Positions 33,748 to 40,726 of a stretch of 44,834 nt of DNA are shown piece by piece; position 1 is the first letter of the stretch, and the number at the start of each line of letters is the position of its first letter. Source of the stretch: a virus; the IMG/VR virus record IMGVR_UViG_3300047550_003680, positions 1 through 44,834 of that record. The stretch is one strand, 5' to 3'. A model generated the notes under the pieces. The model was not told the origin of the DNA. It saw nothing but the letters and a program-made list of their open reading frames with translations, and ran no database searches. The position numbers were made by a program, and so were the translations under genes.

Positions 33748-33754
33748 TATAATA
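33748..33754. promoter_or_regulatory. Bidirectional -10-type site
   Basis: The near-palindromic TATAATA serves as TATAAT on the plus strand (55 bases before ATG 33809) and TATTAT on the minus strand (22 bases before ATG 33727). The spacing supports the minus direction better. A GATACT at 33787-33792 may serve the plus gene. Confidence 0.45.
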
Positions 33755-33808
33755 CAAAAAGAATTAACTACTGTAGCAACTTTAAAGATACTTTGCTTTG
33801 TGAATAAA

Positions 33809-34195
33809 ATGGATGAAGAACGCGCATTAAGGCGAGAGGCCAGGGCTGCAGCACGAGAAGCGAGGAGAGAAGCGAGAGCCGATCGTCGTCAAGAAAGGAA
33901 AGAAGAAGCTAAAAATTTTGCTGAAGATTACAAAGAAAAAGTAAAACAAAACCAAGCTTCTCAATCGGGGTCCGCTCCTGCTCCATATCAAGAGCCAGTC
34001 AATGTAAGTCCTCAAGATGCCTGGAAAGAAGCTTCAAGACAAAATCTTGCCAATTACGAAGCAGCAAAGGCAAACGTAAAACCAAATAGCTTGGCAGCAC
34101 AACGCTTGTTTCATGAATATGAAGCAGCACAAGCACGTTCTTGGCGTGATACAGGCATGTCTTCCCTGCCAGGACACGCTTCCTACAACTGGTGA
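33809..34195 (+). CDS. Highly charged helical protein, 128 residues
   Basis: Begins MDEERALRREARAAAREAR. The first 60 residues are almost entirely Arg, Ala, Glu and Lys and predicted to be one long single helix or coiled coil. The remainder is Ala/Gln/Ser-rich and ends GHASYNW. No family is recognised; such proteins can be virion-internal or DNA-binding. It is an isolated plus-strand gene between minus-strand genes. Confidence 0.65.
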   Translation: MDEERALRREARAAAREARREARADRRQERKEEAKNFAEDYKEKVKQNQASQSGSAPAPYQEPVNVSPQDAWKEASRQNLANYEAAKANVKPNSLAAQRLFHEYEAAQARSWRDTGMSSLPGHASYNW

Positions 34196-34197
34196 AG

Positions 34198-35052
34198 TTA
34201 AATTAAATCAGGATCATGCACGTTAGAGGTTTCAACCTGCGTGTAATATTCTTCCACAATTTTGTACCAGTCAGCATGAAGCGCATCCAGGAATCGCCTG
34301 GAGATCTTAAAGATTTGAGTGCGTACTGGCGTTGACACCAGGATGGCTGCTTGTTGAACCGTCATGCCAAGTGTTTGCGTAATGGCAATGTCGTATGCCG
34401 CCAGTTGCTTAAGAGTTTTTTTAAATTTCATGTGACCACCTAGGAGATCACGCCATTCAGGTGAACCTTTCTCCAGATCCTTGGGCCATTTGCGGCTATA
34501 TGGTTTAACGCTTGTCTTTAAGTCAGCAAGAGTGAGCTTATTATTAACCACCCCAATAATGTCGGGAGCACCAGCCCAAGCTCGCCCGTCAGGATCGCAA
34601 CCCCACACACGAGCCACGTCATCAGCACCAACAGTAAAACTGAACTTATCAAGAACAGGTGTTTCAGCCCATAGTACCTCTTGGAATTGATCCAGAATTG
34701 CTGGCATACCTGACCAAAAATCCGCATATTCAGGTGGTATTTCTGGTTCTTTATTGCCTTTAAGGTACTGCTCCATGCCATAATGAATGGCTGTACCACG
34801 TTCCGCAGCAGCTTCTTTGACCCCAGGGTTAGCCTTGGACCACATTTCAAGCTTCCGTTTGTTTGCTTCGGATGCTGTTTCACTGATGATGGTGGTTACG
34901 GACGGTGCAGGACCAGATGGAAGCGGAGTGGTATAGTGCCTTTTACCATTAAGCGTAATTCTGGTTGCGGTCCTATTAAGGTTCCGCATAAGATCTGGCT
35001 GCTGATCCTGGAGTTTTACCCAGGAATCTTGTGATTCAAGTCTAGCAACCAC
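34198..35052 (-). CDS. RecB-family PD-(D/E)XK nuclease
   Basis: The protein has 284 residues from GTG 35052. The Cas4/RecB-like exonuclease motifs are in order: AERGTAIHYGMEQYL (motif I His), WAGAPDIIGVVNNKLTLADLKTS (motifs II-III, Asp then Asp-x-Lys), and LKQLAAYDIAI (Gln-x-x-x-Tyr motif). Such enzymes process DNA ends in phage recombination and replication. A GATACT box lies 27 bases before the start. It converges on the charged-helix gene with two bases between stops. Confidence 0.85.
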   Translation of the reverse strand: MVARLESQDSWVKLQDQQPDLMRNLNRTATRITLNGKRHYTTPLPSGPAPSVTTIISETASEANKRKLEMWSKANPGVKEAAAERGTAIHYGMEQYLKGNKEPEIPPEYADFWSGMPAILDQFQEVLWAETPVLDKFSFTVGADDVARVWGCDPDGRAWAGAPDIIGVVNNKLTLADLKTSVKPYSRKWPKDLEKGSPEWRDLLGGHMKFKKTLKQLAAYDIAITQTLGMTVQQAAILVSTPVRTQIFKISRRFLDALHADWYKIVEEYYTQVETSNVHDPDLI

Positions 35053-35104
35053 GTTTGGTTTTGTATATTATTCTCAGAGTATCACACTTAGAGGCTTACT
35101 GCGA

Positions 35105-35203
35105 ATGGATGATTTTAAGTATGCAATTGCTAGTATTTTATTTGCCATGCTTGCAGTAACCGCCATGGATGCCTATGTTATTTTTATTGCATCCAAACCG
35201 TGA
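35105..35203 (+). CDS. 32-residue single-span membrane peptide
   Basis: Begins MDDFKYAIASILFAML; residues about 7-29 form one hydrophobic span, ending in SKP. Its TGA overlaps the GTG of the next gene (GTGA), so it is probably real and co-translated. It could be a small holin-like or regulatory membrane peptide. It does not match the photosystem small subunits I know. Confidence 0.55.
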   Translation: MDDFKYAIASILFAMLAVTAMDAYVIFIASKP

Positions 35204-35442
35204 ACGGTCTGCAAAAAACTTGGTACTGGATCCAAGGCTGGTACTCGTGCCTTTCATGGATTGTGCTTGTACTGCTTCAAGAATTATTTCGTTTTATTAA
35301 AAACATGGGCTGCAATTTAACACGGTTTTATTACGACATTGATGGTTGGCCAGTAACAGAAGATATTGAAACAGTAGAAGCTGATGAATATGAAAAAAAA
35401 CTAGAGGAACAGGATATTGACTATACTCGAATTGATTTATAA
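35200..35442 (+). CDS. Membrane-associated protein, 80 residues
   Basis: Starts at GTG 35200, coupled to the 32-residue peptide. Residues about 5-35 are hydrophobic and Trp-rich (WYWIQGWYSCLSWIVLVLLQ), followed by a basic stretch and an acidic C-terminal half (IETVEADEYEKKLEEQD). One membrane span is likely. With the upstream peptide it could form a two-component membrane function such as a holin pair, which is inference. Confidence 0.6.
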   Translation: MNGLQKTWYWIQGWYSCLSWIVLVLLQELFRFIKNMGCNLTRFYYDIDGWPVTEDIETVEADEYEKKLEEQDIDYTRIDL

Positions 35443-35453
35443 ATCATCCAACG

Positions 35454-36026
35454 ATGTGGGAAGAGTATTTTGCTGGCATCAAATCTGAACTTGGCGCCAG
35501 GTCTCACGGCTTTGAAAGAATTTTTGCACATTTAAATCAACGCCCAAATCCAACGATCATTGAAACCGGTACATACCGAGAAGAAAACAACTACCGTGGT
35601 GACGGTTGCTCCACATTATTGTTTGATAATTATGTGCACCACCAAGGTGGCACACTAATATCTGTTGACATTGATCCCAAGGCTTGTGAGTTGGCACGAA
35701 TGTCAACAACACATGCGGAAGTTGTGGAATCAGATTCAGTTGAATTCCTTTCTACGCTAAAAGGAAAAGCCGATTTACTTTATTTAGATTCTTATAACAT
35801 TGAAAATTGGGCAAACGACTGGGCACCTGCCGCACATCACCTCAAGGAATTGTTTGCTGCAAAAGATGTAATCAAAGATGGAACCTTAATTGTTGTAGAT
35901 GACAACATTAAGCAAGGGAGTAAGCGCCTTGGAAAAGGTCGATTAATTTATGAGTTGATGGACTCCCTTGGCATTGAGCCATTCCTGGATGAATATCAAG
36001 TTGGTTGGGTTTGGTACGAAATGTAA
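35454..36026 (+). CDS. Class I SAM-dependent methyltransferase-like protein
   Basis: The protein has 190 residues. It has a Rossmann layout similar to the Methyltransf_24 group: motif I TIIETGTYREENNYRGDGCS (Glu/Gly replaces the usual DxGxG), then the LISVDIDPKACELAR strand with the ribose-binding Asp, DLLYLDSYN, and TLIVVDDNI. It probably methylates a small molecule or sugar. The glycosylation genes elsewhere make a glycan target possible. It lies eleven bases after the membrane-protein gene. Confidence 0.72.
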   Translation: MWEEYFAGIKSELGARSHGFERIFAHLNQRPNPTIIETGTYREENNYRGDGCSTLLFDNYVHHQGGTLISVDIDPKACELARMSTTHAEVVESDSVEFLSTLKGKADLLYLDSYNIENWANDWAPAAHHLKELFAAKDVIKDGTLIVVDDNIKQGSKRLGKGRLIYELMDSLGIEPFLDEYQVGWVWYEM

Positions 36027-36043
36027 ACCGTACTCATTTGTTG

Positions 36044-36108
36044 TGGATACCGTATTTACAATTTAACGGTATCCATTGATCATGTTTATAGGTTAATTAC
36101 TACCTATA
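36044..36108 (+). promoter_or_regulatory. Two tandem inverted repeats upstream of the 36151 gene
   Basis: Repeat 1 is TGGATACCGT (36044-36053) with ACGGTATCCA (36066-36075), a perfect ten-base arm with a 12-base loop. Repeat 2 is TATAGGT (36087-36093) with ACCTATA (36102-36108), a perfect seven-base arm. Repeat 2 lies where a -35 element would be for the TATACT box that follows, so it may be an operator. Repeat 1 may be a transcript-end or processing hairpin; it has no T-run. Confidence 0.6.
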
Positions 36109-36122
36109 GATATGGTCTCATA

Positions 36123-36128
36123 TATACT
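36123..36128 (+). promoter_or_regulatory. -10-type promoter for the 36151 operon
   Basis: TATACT ends 22 bases before ATG 36151 with AGAGGACC between. This decides the start against ATG 36112, which lies upstream of the predicted transcript start. Confidence 0.5.
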
Positions 36129-36150
36129 GAGAGGACCAAAAATTTCTGAA

Positions 36151-36369
36151 ATGGCGTTATCTAATCAAGTTAAAGATGCTATTGATCAAGCAAGTAATCA
36201 TCTGCGAGACGCTTTGGCATTTGCTGCACGAGCCGAGCATCCGATCACGATCTCCACCATCACAGACATCTTGGTACGCTTGGAGTCCTTAGAGTGCATG
36301 GACGAACTCATGCAGAAATTTCGTAAGACAGGCAATGGCAGGGAAGTATCGGATACCTACGGAAGCTGA
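36151..36369 (+). CDS. Small helical protein, 72 residues
   Basis: Begins MALSNQVKDAIDQASNHLRD and is helical and amphipathic throughout (LRDALAFAARAEHPITIS, DILVRLESLECMDELMQKF). No family is recognised. Its 3' end overlaps the next gene by 35 bases in another frame. Confidence 0.6.
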   Translation: MALSNQVKDAIDQASNHLRDALAFAARAEHPITISTITDILVRLESLECMDELMQKFRKTGNGREVSDTYGS

Positions 36370-36517
36370 ACGGCTAGAGCAATACTTCATGGATCTTGCT
36401 CGTGTGATTCCCAACCCTGGTCGGGATTGGGCTAAGAGTGCTGTACCGTGTAAGTACCTTAAACTATTAAAAGAACGTAAGGAGCGTTTACAAAATGCCA
36501 AAGAAGAAACCAGGTGA
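36335..36517 (+). CDS. Small basic protein, 60 residues
   Basis: Begins MAGKYRIPTEAERLEQYFMD and ends in a Lys/Arg/Glu-rich helix (LKLLKERKERLQ). It is nested between two overlapping genes in a tight run. No family is recognised. Confidence 0.6.
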   Translation: MAGKYRIPTEAERLEQYFMDLARVIPNPGRDWAKSAVPCKYLKLLKERKERLQNAKEETR

Positions 36518-36662
36518 CCCCGGCTTGTATGACAACATCCACGCCAAGCGTGAGCGAATTGCAAAAGGCAGTGGCGAAAAGATGCGTAAGCCTGGTGAGA
36601 AAGGTGCGCCTACTACCAAAGCATTTAAGGACTCTGCCAAGACAGCAAAGAAAAAGAAATAG
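36495..36662 (+). CDS. Small Lys-rich conserved phage protein, 55 residues
   Basis: Begins MPKKKPGDPGLYDNIHAKRE and continues RIAKGSGEKMRKPGEKGAP, ending in Lys. From memory this pattern (GLYANIHAK, GSGEKMRKPG) is a small protein found in many phages, of unknown role, possibly virion- or DNA-associated. It overlaps the preceding gene by 23 bases and ends two bases before a new -10 box. Confidence 0.7.
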   Translation: MPKKKPGDPGLYDNIHAKRERIAKGSGEKMRKPGEKGAPTTKAFKDSAKTAKKKK

Positions 36663-36664
36663 TT

Positions 36665-36769
36665 TATACTGATTGCGCTCAACTGTACACGCTCGCGAGT
36701 CTTCGGCCCGTGAAGTTGGAGTCGGTAAGGAAGAACTTAATTCCTGGCTTGAGCAACCAGGAATTTTTT
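36665..36769 (+). ncRNA. Candidate small RNA of about 93 nt with its own promoter and terminator
   Basis: TATACT (36665-36670) predicts a start near 36677, and the terminator ends at 36769. No open frame fills the gap. A nested helix is possible: CAACT (36680-36684) with AGTTG (36714-36718), and CACG (36688-36691) with CGTG (36709-36712), enclosing a CTCGCGAG/TTCGG-containing loop. The 3' part is the terminator stem. It could instead be a tRNA-operon leader ending early. Confidence 0.4.
36739..36769 (+). terminator. Rho-independent terminator before the tRNA genes
   Basis: AATTCCTGG (36739-36747), a nine-base loop and CCAGGAATT (36757-36765) form a perfect stem, followed by a T-run to 36769. 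It separates the upstream protein genes or small RNA from the tRNAs. Confidence 0.85.
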
Positions 36770-36788
36770 GTGTTATCTTGAGTGTGAT

Positions 36789-36862
36789 CGGGGTGTAGCG
36801 CAGTTTGGTAGCGCAATTGCTTTGGGAGCAATGGGCCGCAGGTTCAAATCCTGCCACTCCGA
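36789..36862 (+). tRNA. tRNA-Pro (anticodon TGG)
   Basis: The cloverleaf is complete. The acceptor CGGGGTG pairs with CACTCCG (one G-U), the D arm is GCGC...GCGC, the anticodon stem ATTGC/GCAAT encloses loop TTTGGGA, and the T arm is CAGG-TTCAAAT-CCTG. The discriminator is A and no CCA is encoded. It may boost translation of CCA/CCN-rich phage genes such as the Pro/Gly-rich virion proteins. Confidence 0.95.
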
Positions 36863-36866
36863 TATT

Positions 36867-36940
36867 GCTGATGTAGCTCAGTTGGATAGAGCAGGGTTTT
36901 TGTAAAGCTCAGGCCAGGAGTTCAAGTCTCCTCATCAGCT
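36867..36940 (+). tRNA. tRNA-Thr (anticodon TGT)
   Basis: The acceptor GCTGATG pairs with CATCAGC and the D arm is GCTC...GAGC. The anticodon stem GGGTT/AGCTC includes G-U pairs and holds loop TTTGTAA, and the T arm is AGGAG-TTCAAGT-CTCCT. It starts four bases after tRNA-Pro. Threonine (often ACA) is very frequent in the fibre genes of this window, so extra ACA decoding would be useful. Confidence 0.92.
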
Positions 36941-36978
36941 TTTAATTTGTTATATTAATTGCAGCATATTTGATATGG

Positions 36979-37269
36979 ATGCCAAGCGCATCACGTAAGC
37001 AACGTATCAATAAAAATCGAGAGAAGCTTCTTGAATACAAGAAGACTTTGGAGTGCGAGCAGTGTGGGTTGAAGGATTATCGCGTGATTGAATTCCATCA
37101 CGTCAGTGAAAAAGATATGAACGTATCAACGATGGTAAAAGATGGATACGGCTGGAGCCGCATCCAAGAAGAGATTAGTAAATGTATACCACTATGTTGT
37201 AATTGCCATAGGGTAACACACTGGAAACAACCAACTGTTAATACATTTGTATTTAATTGTTGGTTTTAA
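36979..37269 (+). CDS. HNH-type zinc protein, 96 residues
   Basis: From ATG 36979 (MPSASRKQRI). The N-terminus is basic (RINKNREKLLEYKK). The core has CEQCG, VIEFHHVSEKD (double His of HNH nucleases) and CIPLCCNCHRVTHW (second Cys pair and His). It is compact and probably a nicking endonuclease. It follows the tRNAs, a common place for phage HNH genes. Its stop overlaps the opposing gene by four bases. Confidence 0.78.
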   Translation: MPSASRKQRINKNREKLLEYKKTLECEQCGLKDYRVIEFHHVSEKDMNVSTMVKDGYGWSRIQEEISKCIPLCCNCHRVTHWKQPTVNTFVFNCWF

Positions 37270-38369
37270 TATTTAGGAACAATTACTCTATTTGGATCTG
37301 TAATAAAGTTATATAGTTCTTTTTCCATTTGATTGCGTTTATTAATTTGGATTTCATTTCCTTTAGAAGTTAAACCGTATTCTGCCGGGTTGTATCCATA
37401 TTGAGACAAAGCTTGTTCCATTGGATTTAATTTATTTCCTTGCGCAGCTCGCATAGCGCTTCCTGTTAAACCTGTAATTGCATTTGCTCCTCGTCCTAAT
37501 AATTCTCCTATTACGCCTTGAGTAAAACCAGGAAACATACCTGTTGTTAAGTAACTGCCTTTAGCCAAAAGATTTTGTTTATGGTTCCAGGGGATACCAG
37601 CAGCTTTTGCTAATGGCATTCCATAACGATCTGCTTGTGCTTCAGCAATTAAAGTGTGTTGGCTAGCTCCTAATCCAGCTAAAGCACCTTCAATTCCTGC
37701 TCCTAATAATGAGCGATCATCATTGTTTTTAAAGTTTCCGCTAGTAATTACTAAAGCTCCAGGGCTTGTGTTTTTTACTGAAAAGTTTGTTTCAGCGCGT
37801 GCTAATTTTGCCGGGTCATTAAAAATATCTTTTGCGTATTCAAATGCTTTAGGACGTTTGAAAAAATCAATTGCATGACCAAATTCATGTGCAGCAATCC
37901 AAGCCGGAACTTTTGAATTAGTGCGTATAGCTTGATCATGAAGATCAAAATAAGGACCCATAGATACATAACTTCCACCTCCTTGAGTATCAAGTTGCAC
38001 TCCTTTTGGCAGCGTGCCTTGACCAAAATCTTTTGGCAATGTTTTTGGGAAGTCAACGCTCCAAGAACCTGGCTGACCTAAACGTTGCATCTGCACATTA
38101 GCAGCATCCATTAATTTAGGTAATGCTTTTATATTGGTTCCCCAAGAAGAAGAATCAAGAACTTTTCTTAGATTAGAACGAATTGCTTGTGTTGCAGGAG
38201 CCAAGCTTTCATTAACTACATATCCAGCAACGTCTTGTGGATTAATTGCCCTGATTGTATTGCTTAAAGGATTAGGCGTTCCACCTCCTGGTAAATATCC
38301 ACCAAGGCGTTTATCCGCTTCGCGATAACCGCGACCAACTGTATTAAGTAATTGTTGAAAAGGATTCAT
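37266..38369 (-). CDS. Large virion-like protein with an M48-like zinc protease motif
   Basis: The protein has 367 residues and begins MNPFQQLLNTVGR, similar in style to the 338-1798 protein (MNPLQFLYGA). Residues 157-170 read AWIAAHEFGHAIDF, a full HExxH zinc-binding helix (His161, Glu162, His165). Residues 241-250 read IAEAQADRYG, the ExxAD pattern that supplies the third ligand (Glu243) in M48 gluzincins. A Gly/Ala hydrophobic stretch lies between. It is probably an ejected or processing protease. It has its own TATAAT box 26 bases upstream. Confidence 0.75.
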   Translation of the reverse strand: MNPFQQLLNTVGRGYREADKRLGGYLPGGGTPNPLSNTIRAINPQDVAGYVVNESLAPATQAIRSNLRKVLDSSSWGTNIKALPKLMDAANVQMQRLGQPGSWSVDFPKTLPKDFGQGTLPKGVQLDTQGGGSYVSMGPYFDLHDQAIRTNSKVPAWIAAHEFGHAIDFFKRPKAFEYAKDIFNDPAKLARAETNFSVKNTSPGALVITSGNFKNNDDRSLLGAGIEGALAGLGASQHTLIAEAQADRYGMPLAKAAGIPWNHKQNLLAKGSYLTTGMFPGFTQGVIGELLGRGANAITGLTGSAMRAAQGNKLNPMEQALSQYGYNPAEYGLTSKGNEIQINKRNQMEKELYNFITDPNRVIVPKY

Positions 38370-38370
38370 A

Positions 38371-38535
38371 TTAACGGATTAAACCATATCCTTGATTATA
38401 AACTCGCTGCATTAATGGATCTGCTGCGGCAAAGATTCGTTGAACTTCTCGACGTTCAAAGGATCGGCCATTTTTATTACCTTGTATAAGGTATCCTACC
38501 GCGCAATAATTGTTGCCACATATAACGAGCTTCAT
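38371..38535 (-). CDS. Small overlapping protein, 54 residues
   Basis: From ATG 38535 (MKLVICGNNYCAVGYLIQGN), with a convincing second half (FERREVQRIFAAADPL, QRVYNQGYGLIR). It overlaps the 3' end of the 38477 gene by 59 bases in another frame and stops one base before the zincin-gene ATG. The natural composition of the non-overlapping part supports coding. Confidence 0.5.
   Translation of the reverse strand: MKLVICGNNYCAVGYLIQGNKNGRSFERREVQRIFAAADPLMQRVYNQGYGLIR
38395..38400 (-). promoter_or_regulatory. -10-type promoter for the zincin gene
   Basis: The minus strand reads TTTATAATC, with TATAAT ending 26 bases before ATG 38369, inside the end of the small overlapping gene. Confidence 0.5.
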
Positions 38536-40156
38536 TACCTATTGCTCGCCCAGCACGTGCACCAATATCAGTTTGTGGATTAGGTTTTACAGAAGGTAAC
38601 CAGGAGACAGGATTTGCCGCAGCTTTACGCGTAATGACATCTGTTAATGAGCTAGGTTGACCTTGCGCAAACAAGGCAGCACCTGTTGCTACCGGACCAG
38701 CTAAACGTGCCACAGGAGCAGCTGCTCTTACAAGCCCTGGCGCAAATTTACCAGCGATTGGTATTGCCGTTTTAATTCCCGCTTCAGCTAAAGCTCCAGT
38801 AACAACGTCTTTTGCAACCGTGCTTGCTGCCTCGCCATAACGATTGTTTTCAATAGCTTTTGCTACATCTGGATTTAATAGCGATGTAGAAGCTCCTATT
38901 GCAGTACCGGCAAGGTTTTTCCCAAATAGATTTGCTCCACCAGCCAATGCACTTGTTGCTGGATCAGCTGCAAAATAAGTGTTTTTAAATAGAGTGTTAA
39001 AAGCAGGGGATACTTTACTTCCTGTAAATTCTGACAAACCAGCTTCTGCTTCATTAAATAATTGAAGTTGTTGTGCTGTTTTTAAATCACGAGCATAAGG
39101 CAGAATTGCTTTATTCATTAAAGATGAAACATCTTTTGGGTCTACACTTGGATATCTTGCTCTTGCAGCGTTTCTAAAGCTTTCGTTAATCGATGGAGAA
39201 CCAGGAATTTGTTTTACCAATGGATCAATTGTTGGATCAAGTTCGGTTCCATAAAGATTGACATAGTTCTCTTTTTTTGCTTGGTCTAAATATTTTTCTA
39301 CAAAATAATCCGCTTCTTGGTTGACATCTATTTCAGATGTTAATTGTTTTTGCAGTTCAGGTATTAGTTTTGATTTAGGTGTAATTACTTTTTCTTTTCC
39401 TGTCAAAAGCGGTTTACCACCAAATCCAATACCCAATGACTCATCAATTAAAGTTGCTCTAGACTCATCGGCAGCAGTTAAAGCATTAGGCAATGTTTTG
39501 TCTACGATACCCATGTATTTTTCTGGATACCCATGAGAAAACACATCGTGTGCAAACAATCCTCCAACATCTGTTTCTTTGACTTCACTGGTATTTAAAC
39601 CACTTAAACCATATGTTTTTAAAAAAGTATTGCCTATGTCATACGTTGATTCAGCATCTGTTGGAAAAAGATTTTGTTTTTTTATCCAGTTTACGTGTTT
39701 GACGTAAGGATCAATGTTTCCTTTGGCTGCTTCAGCTTGGATATAAGCGCCACGTTTTTGTAAAAGGTCTTGTTTATCTGTTAAAAATTTTTGTACTTCA
39801 GGGTTGTTTGTATACCGCTCCGTATAAGGCGTTTCAAACCAAACATTTTGAGATGCATTGGGGTTTAAAATTGGCTGAAAATCGGAGACTATTGTAGAGA
39901 CGGGAGTGTTATTAGATGCAGGAAATCCTGTGCTGTATTGATTAAGAAGATTAACTGCTTTTTCTTTGGCAGATGTTGGAAATTTTTGAAATAAAGTTTC
40001 TAATGCTTCACGGCTTCCTTCTTGCTGTTTTAAAAAAGAACCCAATAAATCTTGCGCTTTTCGTGTTGAAATTCGCGGTCCTAATTGTCGATTAAAATCC
40101 TGGTATGCAGAATTAATCCATGCATTTAAATCTTCATTTCCCATTGCCTTAGCCAT
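38477..40156 (-). CDS. Large protein, possible internal virion or ejection protein
   Basis: The protein has 559 residues. Residues 1-370 are hydrophilic and helical. From about 405 to 520 it becomes Gly/Ala/Val-rich with several apolar segments (ALAGGANLFGKNLAGTAIGA, AAPVARLAGPVATGAALFA), ending basic (LRGRIPYTR). This design resembles phage internal proteins that enter the host membrane, and the 338-1798 protein. A His-rich VGGLFAHDVFSHGYPEKY segment near residue 205 is notable but no zinc motif is complete. Its start overlaps the Dps-like gene by eight bases. Confidence 0.7.
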   Translation of the reverse strand: MAKAMGNEDLNAWINSAYQDFNRQLGPRISTRKAQDLLGSFLKQQEGSREALETLFQKFPTSAKEKAVNLLNQYSTGFPASNNTPVSTIVSDFQPILNPNASQNVWFETPYTERYTNNPEVQKFLTDKQDLLQKRGAYIQAEAAKGNIDPYVKHVNWIKKQNLFPTDAESTYDIGNTFLKTYGLSGLNTSEVKETDVGGLFAHDVFSHGYPEKYMGIVDKTLPNALTAADESRATLIDESLGIGFGGKPLLTGKEKVITPKSKLIPELQKQLTSEIDVNQEADYFVEKYLDQAKKENYVNLYGTELDPTIDPLVKQIPGSPSINESFRNAARARYPSVDPKDVSSLMNKAILPYARDLKTAQQLQLFNEAEAGLSEFTGSKVSPAFNTLFKNTYFAADPATSALAGGANLFGKNLAGTAIGASTSLLNPDVAKAIENNRYGEAASTVAKDVVTGALAEAGIKTAIPIAGKFAPGLVRAAAPVARLAGPVATGAALFAQGQPSSLTDVITRKAAANPVSWLPSVKPNPQTDIGARAGRAIGNEARYMWQQLLRGRIPYTR

Positions 40157-40700
40157 TCCTTAACGTAGCTTTAACAAACCAAGCAGCTTTAAACATCTGG
40201 CCAACAAGATCAGCCATGTAGTTAGCAATATCAATAGCACCAACCTTTTGTGCAGCAGGCTCTAGTTTCTTGCAAAGGTTGGCACACTGCTCCAGGTTTT
40301 TGTAATAGGTAGCGAGCATGTCATTTCCTTTGTAGGAAGTGACGGCTGTAAACGGGGGAGACGCATCCCGAAGTCCACATCCACACATAGGCATGAGGTA
40401 GTCCATGCTTCGGATAAACTCAGCCAGTGCGTCAAACTGCTCCAGATGGCTCTCGTACTGGTCTTTAAGGAACCCATGCACCCCGAGGAAGTTCGCCCCC
40501 TCGTAGTTCAAGTGAATGAGATGGGACTGTGTCTCAAGTTCCTTGAGGTAGGCGGTGAGGGCAATGCACTGCTGGATGAAGGACCCGACGTCACCATCCT
40601 TTGATTTAGCAGGCCCCTTGGGCTTGGGCTGAGCCTGTGGTACAGCTTGAAGAACAGGAGCTTCGGGCTGTGGTGCTTGACCAGGAGCAGGAGTATACAT
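40149..40700 (-). CDS. Dps/ferritin-like protein with Pro-rich N-terminal tail
   Basis: The protein has 183 residues. The first 35 are Pro/Gln/Ala-rich. Residues about 40-180 fit a Dps-type four-helix bundle: HLIHLNYEGANFLGVHGFL then LEQFDALAEFIRS. The putative ferroxidase residues His63, His75, Asp90 and Glu94 have exactly the 12/15/4 spacing of Dps (His31, His43, Asp58, Glu62). Cysteines at CGCG replace part of a loop. Dps oxidises iron with H2O2 and binds DNA. In a phage it may protect DNA from oxidative damage or be a virion part. It heads an operon with the 38477 gene. Confidence 0.72.
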   Translation of the reverse strand: MYTPAPGQAPQPEAPVLQAVPQAQPKPKGPAKSKDGDVGSFIQQCIALTAYLKELETQSHLIHLNYEGANFLGVHGFLKDQYESHLEQFDALAEFIRSMDYLMPMCGCGLRDASPPFTAVTSYKGNDMLATYYKNLEQCANLCKKLEPAAQKVGAIDIANYMADLVGQMFKAAWFVKATLRNG

Positions 40701-40726
40701 AGTTTTTAATTAGTACTTACAGTTTA

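Noticed and set aside
35105-35203. Photosystem or cytochrome b6f small subunit
   Set aside because: The hydrophobic length is similar, but no PsbM, PsbN, PsbT or PetL pattern is recognisable.
36867-36940. tRNA gene as a phage integration (att) site
   Set aside because: No duplicated tRNA 3' end and no intact integrase next to it.
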